Shown one piece after another: positions 41,343 through 43,011 of a stretch of DNA of 43,011 nucleotides (its first letter is position 1; each line of letters opens with the position of its first letter). The stretch lies in assembly GCA_017460835.1 (NCBI GenBank), contig JAFUAD010000049.1, forward strand, positions 1 through 43,011. Direction: 5' to 3'. Position numbers and translations under genes: made by a program. The notes below the pieces were generated by a model, which had not been told where the DNA came from, made no database searches, and worked only from the letters and a program-made list of their open reading frames with translations. Source of the stretch: Oscillospiraceae bacterium. Its GTDB lineage: Bacteria > Bacillota > Clostridia > Oscillospirales > Ruminococcaceae.

Positions 41343-41922
41343 AACGAAGCAGAAAAAGCAGAGCCGCCAGAGCCGGACACGGTCGGAGCGGCGCACCGCC
41401 CGCAGGAATCTCATCCGGAAAACGCTGAGCATGCTGCTCCTGCTGCTGTGCTGGTATCCGATGCTGGGCGGCGGGGTGCATGCGCTCTGGGTCATTCCGG
41501 CTGCGGTCTGCATCAGCATGTACGAGGATATGTATTTCTGTATGGCTGCCGGCGTGGTCGGCGGCTTCGGCATCGACATCGCCTGCGGCTCGCCGCTCGG
41601 CGCGAATGCGATCTATCTGGTGCTCTGCTGCACCTTTGTCTGCCTGCTGTTTGAGCAGGTTCTGCGCCGCACCGCGCTGCACTTTTTCATCCTGAGCGCG
41701 GCGGTGAGCTTTCTGCACAGCATCCTCAGCTATCTGCTGAAGGGCGTGATGTTCCGTGTTTCCGGCAGGGAGCTGCTGTGGCAGAGGGTGCTGATGCCCT
41801 CCTTCCTGCGGACTGTGATCGCGGCGGTGCCGGTTTACCTGTGCTTTCTTCCGCTGACGATGCTGCTGACAAAGCGGGTTCGCTCGATGGATGCGGCTGC
41901 GGTTTTGCGGGATGAGACCTGA
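41332..41922 (+). CDS. mreD: Rod shape-determining protein MreD
   Basis: 196 residues if started at TTG 41332, which follows GGTGA at 41322-41326; a GTG at 41323 directly abuts the ribosome site and is less likely. The N-terminus is strongly basic (KTKQKKQSRQSRTRSERRTARR), followed by five or six membrane helices filling the rest (LLLLLCWYPMLGG, VCISMYEDMYFCMAAGVVGG). Size, topology and the position after mreC support MreD. The basic tail of about 30 residues is longer than in many MreD proteins. The start overlaps the end of mreC. Confidence 0.85.
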   Translation: MGNKTKQKKQSRQSRTRSERRTARRNLIRKTLSMLLLLLCWYPMLGGGVHALWVIPAAVCISMYEDMYFCMAAGVVGGFGIDIACGSPLGANAIYLVLCCTFVCLLFEQVLRRTALHFFILSAAVSFLHSILSYLLKGVMFRVSGRELLWQRVLMPSFLRTVIAAVPVYLCFLPLTMLLTKRVRSMDAAAVLRDET

Positions 41923-41937
41923 GATTGGAGGAGACCC

Positions 41938-42114
41938 ATGCAGATTCCGAATGATCCGTTTATTTTGTTCAGCTATGTGAATACGCAGCTCCGCGACAGC
42001 GGCATGACGCTCGCGGAATTCTGCGCAGAGCATGAGCTCGATGCCGATGCGCTGACGGAAAAGCTCGCAGCAGCAGGCTTTCGCTATGACGAGGCGCAGC
42101 GCCGGTTCCGGTGA
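41938..42114 (+). CDS. DUF4250 domain-containing small protein
   Basis: 58 residues read directly from the DNA: MQIPNDPFILFSYVNTQLRD at the start and AAGFRYDEAQRRFR at the end. The pattern PNDPxILxSxVNTxLRD...GYxYDxxxNxF identifies DUF4250, a small family of Firmicutes with unknown function. GGAGGAG precedes the ATG. It lies 15 nt after mreD and ends the group before a terminator. Confidence 0.85.
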   Translation: MQIPNDPFILFSYVNTQLRDSGMTLAEFCAEHELDADALTEKLAAAGFRYDEAQRRFR

Positions 42115-42145
42115 TGCATCATCAGAATCATCAAAAATTCAAGGG

Positions 42146-42192
42146 CTTGCGGGGTTGAGGAGCAGCGTCTCTCAATCCCGCGAGTTTTTTTC
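42146..42192 (+). terminator. Rho-independent terminator
   Basis: GCGGGGTTGAG (42149-42159) pairs with CTCAATCCCGC (42171-42181) with one G-T pair, and TTTTTTTT follows. It ends the mreC-mreD-DUF4250 transcript. Confidence 0.9.
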
Positions 42193-42275
42193 ATAATGCG
42201 CGGTTCGGAGCGGAGGGGGAGTTTTCTTCCCCGCCGGATTGACAACCGCCCGGAATTATGATACAATGACATCAG

Positions 42276-42640
42276 CGGGTCGGCCGGCAGTGCCGGCTGC
42301 CGTTTCGCTTCGCACCATAATAAGATAAGCCGGATGTTTTATCTCAGCCGAATATTTTGGCACGCTTGGGCGTGCACGCGGCAGTATCCGCATACGAATA
42401 GTGGGCGCATGAACCAAACAGGCAGCACACTCCTGTGCTGCGTCCTGATTGAGGCTGGGAGCACGGGAAAAGAAACCCGCGAAGCCAAATCGCCAGCGGG
42501 GGCTCCCCGCCGCTTGGGCGTGCACGCGGGTCGGCCGGGCCGACAGCCGATACAGCAAAGCGACGACTGAGCGAATTCTTCTTTTTAGACAATCTTCTCG
42601 CCTGTTGGCGAAGGGGTACAATCCCCCAAAGTCAGCGGGC
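42276..42640 (+). repeat. Mosaic intergenic repeat, block III
   Basis: The modules of blocks I and II occur in a different order: the TTCGCTTCGCACC...GCGTGCA unit at 42303-42382 comes first, then the GCAGCACA-CTCC-TGTGCTGC hairpin (about 42422-42441), an AAAGAAACCCGCG-AGCCAAATCG module shared with block II, and the CGATACAGCAAAGCG module last (about 42548). No gene was found in it. Confidence 0.8.
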
Positions 42641-42670
42641 GCAGATGCATCGGAGCGCACCGTTAAAATC

Positions 42671-42877
42671 ATCTTGCGGCAATATCAGACAAACCATACT
42701 CCCGCTTTGAAGAAGAAGGAGGAGTAAAATCTAAAATAATAATATATATATTTAATTTTATATTTTTTTATAGAAAAATCTACTCCTCCTTCTTCTTCAA
42801 ATGGTGTACCGGAGTTGCATTATCTTGCAGCAACATCAAACCAATCATGCAGACACTTTGATGAAGAAGAAGTAGGC
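42671..42877. repeat. Imperfect direct repeat enclosing a 21-bp inverted repeat and AT-rich core
   Basis: ATCTTGCGGCAATATCAGAC...(42671-42727) and ATCTTGCAGCAACATCAAAC...(42822-42877) are diverged direct repeats of about 56 bp. Both can be read in frame as IL(R/Q)Q(Y/H)QTNH...LKKK followed by a stop. Between them 42706-42726 and 42781-42801 are perfect 21-bp inverted copies (TTTGAAGAAGAAGGAGGAGT/A) around 54 bp that are almost pure A+T. Confidence 0.8.
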
Positions 42878-43011
42878 GGGGAGCCCCCGCTGCCGTTTCG
42901 CTTCGCACCATAATAAGCGGAGATGTGCCTGTTTTCTCAGCCGAATATTTTGGCACGCTTGGGCGTGCACGCGGCAGTCCCCATATTGTGAGCCGTGGGA
43001 GGATGAACCAA
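42876..43011 (+). repeat. Mosaic intergenic repeat, block IV (cut by window end)
   Basis: The TTCGCTTCGCACC...GCGTGCA unit lies at 42896-42975, and the ATGAACCAA that precedes the 8-bp hairpin in other blocks is at 43003-43011. The continuation lies outside the window. Confidence 0.8.

Noticed and set aside
42276-43011. Possible CRISPR array
   Set aside because: The repeats are modular, irregularly spaced and themselves palindromic in pieces; there is no regular repeat-spacer pattern and no cas gene.

Overview
The window looks like chromosome from a low-G+C-lineage but GC-rich anaerobic Gram-positive bacterium of the Oscillospiraceae/Ruminococcus type. The grounds are strong GGAGG ribosome binding sites, TTGxxx-17-TATAAT promoters, lipoprotein signal peptides with a lipobox, small DUF1540 and DUF4250 proteins, a clostridial 2-hydroxyacyl-CoA dehydratase-family protein, and a thioredoxin-reductase-like flavoprotein that lacks the NADPH motifs. 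Species assignment is inference; no rRNA or tRNA gene was found.

Layout. 1-5143: a partial repeat element, a DUF1540 gene, a convergent Wzz-like membrane protein, a two-gene unit (unknown protein plus 2-hydroxyacyl-CoA dehydratase-family protein), then a hairpin array and an inverted-repeat-ended element. 5144-8345 (minus): a cytosolic LacI-type sensor/GAF/GGDEF protein and a lipoprotein with a C-terminal discoidin-like domain. 8976-10172: a Cys/Met-metabolism PLP enzyme. 10244-16228 (minus): a seven-gene run ending in mreB, with two GNAT acetyltransferases, a DHHW-like protein, a PrsA-like membrane foldase and the thioredoxin-reductase-like protein.

16699-30969 (plus) is the centre of interest, about 14 kb of mostly overlapping or closely spaced genes. 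The first half is the conserved FTR1 / P19 / DUF2318 / two MacB-type permeases / ATPase iron-uptake locus (compare Campylobacter Cj1658-Cj1663 and enterobacterial fetMPABCD). Instead of the thioredoxin-like genes found after it in those bacteria, it continues with an FMN-binding lipoprotein, a small anchored protein, a five-helix membrane protein with four intramembrane His, and fumarate-reductase-like flavoprotein and iron-sulfur subunits. It ends with an anchored transglutaminase-like protein, a DUF4418 membrane protein and a second MacB-type permease/ATPase pair. My reading is an iron-uptake machine wired to a dedicated membrane electron-transfer module; that coupling is inference.

31068-34433 (minus): a six-gene phage tail-tip/holin/GH25 lysin cassette with no head, packaging or integration genes. 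34747-37626 (minus): a large M16C peptidase. 38213-42114 (plus): a four-helix membrane protein, trmO, a DtxR-family metal regulator, mreC, mreD and a DUF4250 gene. mreC/mreD thus lie 29 kb from mreB. 42115-43011 holds only repeats.

Intergenic DNA is unusually rich in repeats: (i) an element of about 180 bp with terminal inverted repeats (two copies), (ii) arrays of perfect hairpins, two of which are homologous and differ by compensatory changes, (iii) a mosaic family of short modules in four blocks, (iv) a fully paired cloverleaf, and (v) a 21-bp inverted repeat around an AT-rich core. Gene boundaries marked by promoters and terminators below were read directly from the sequence.
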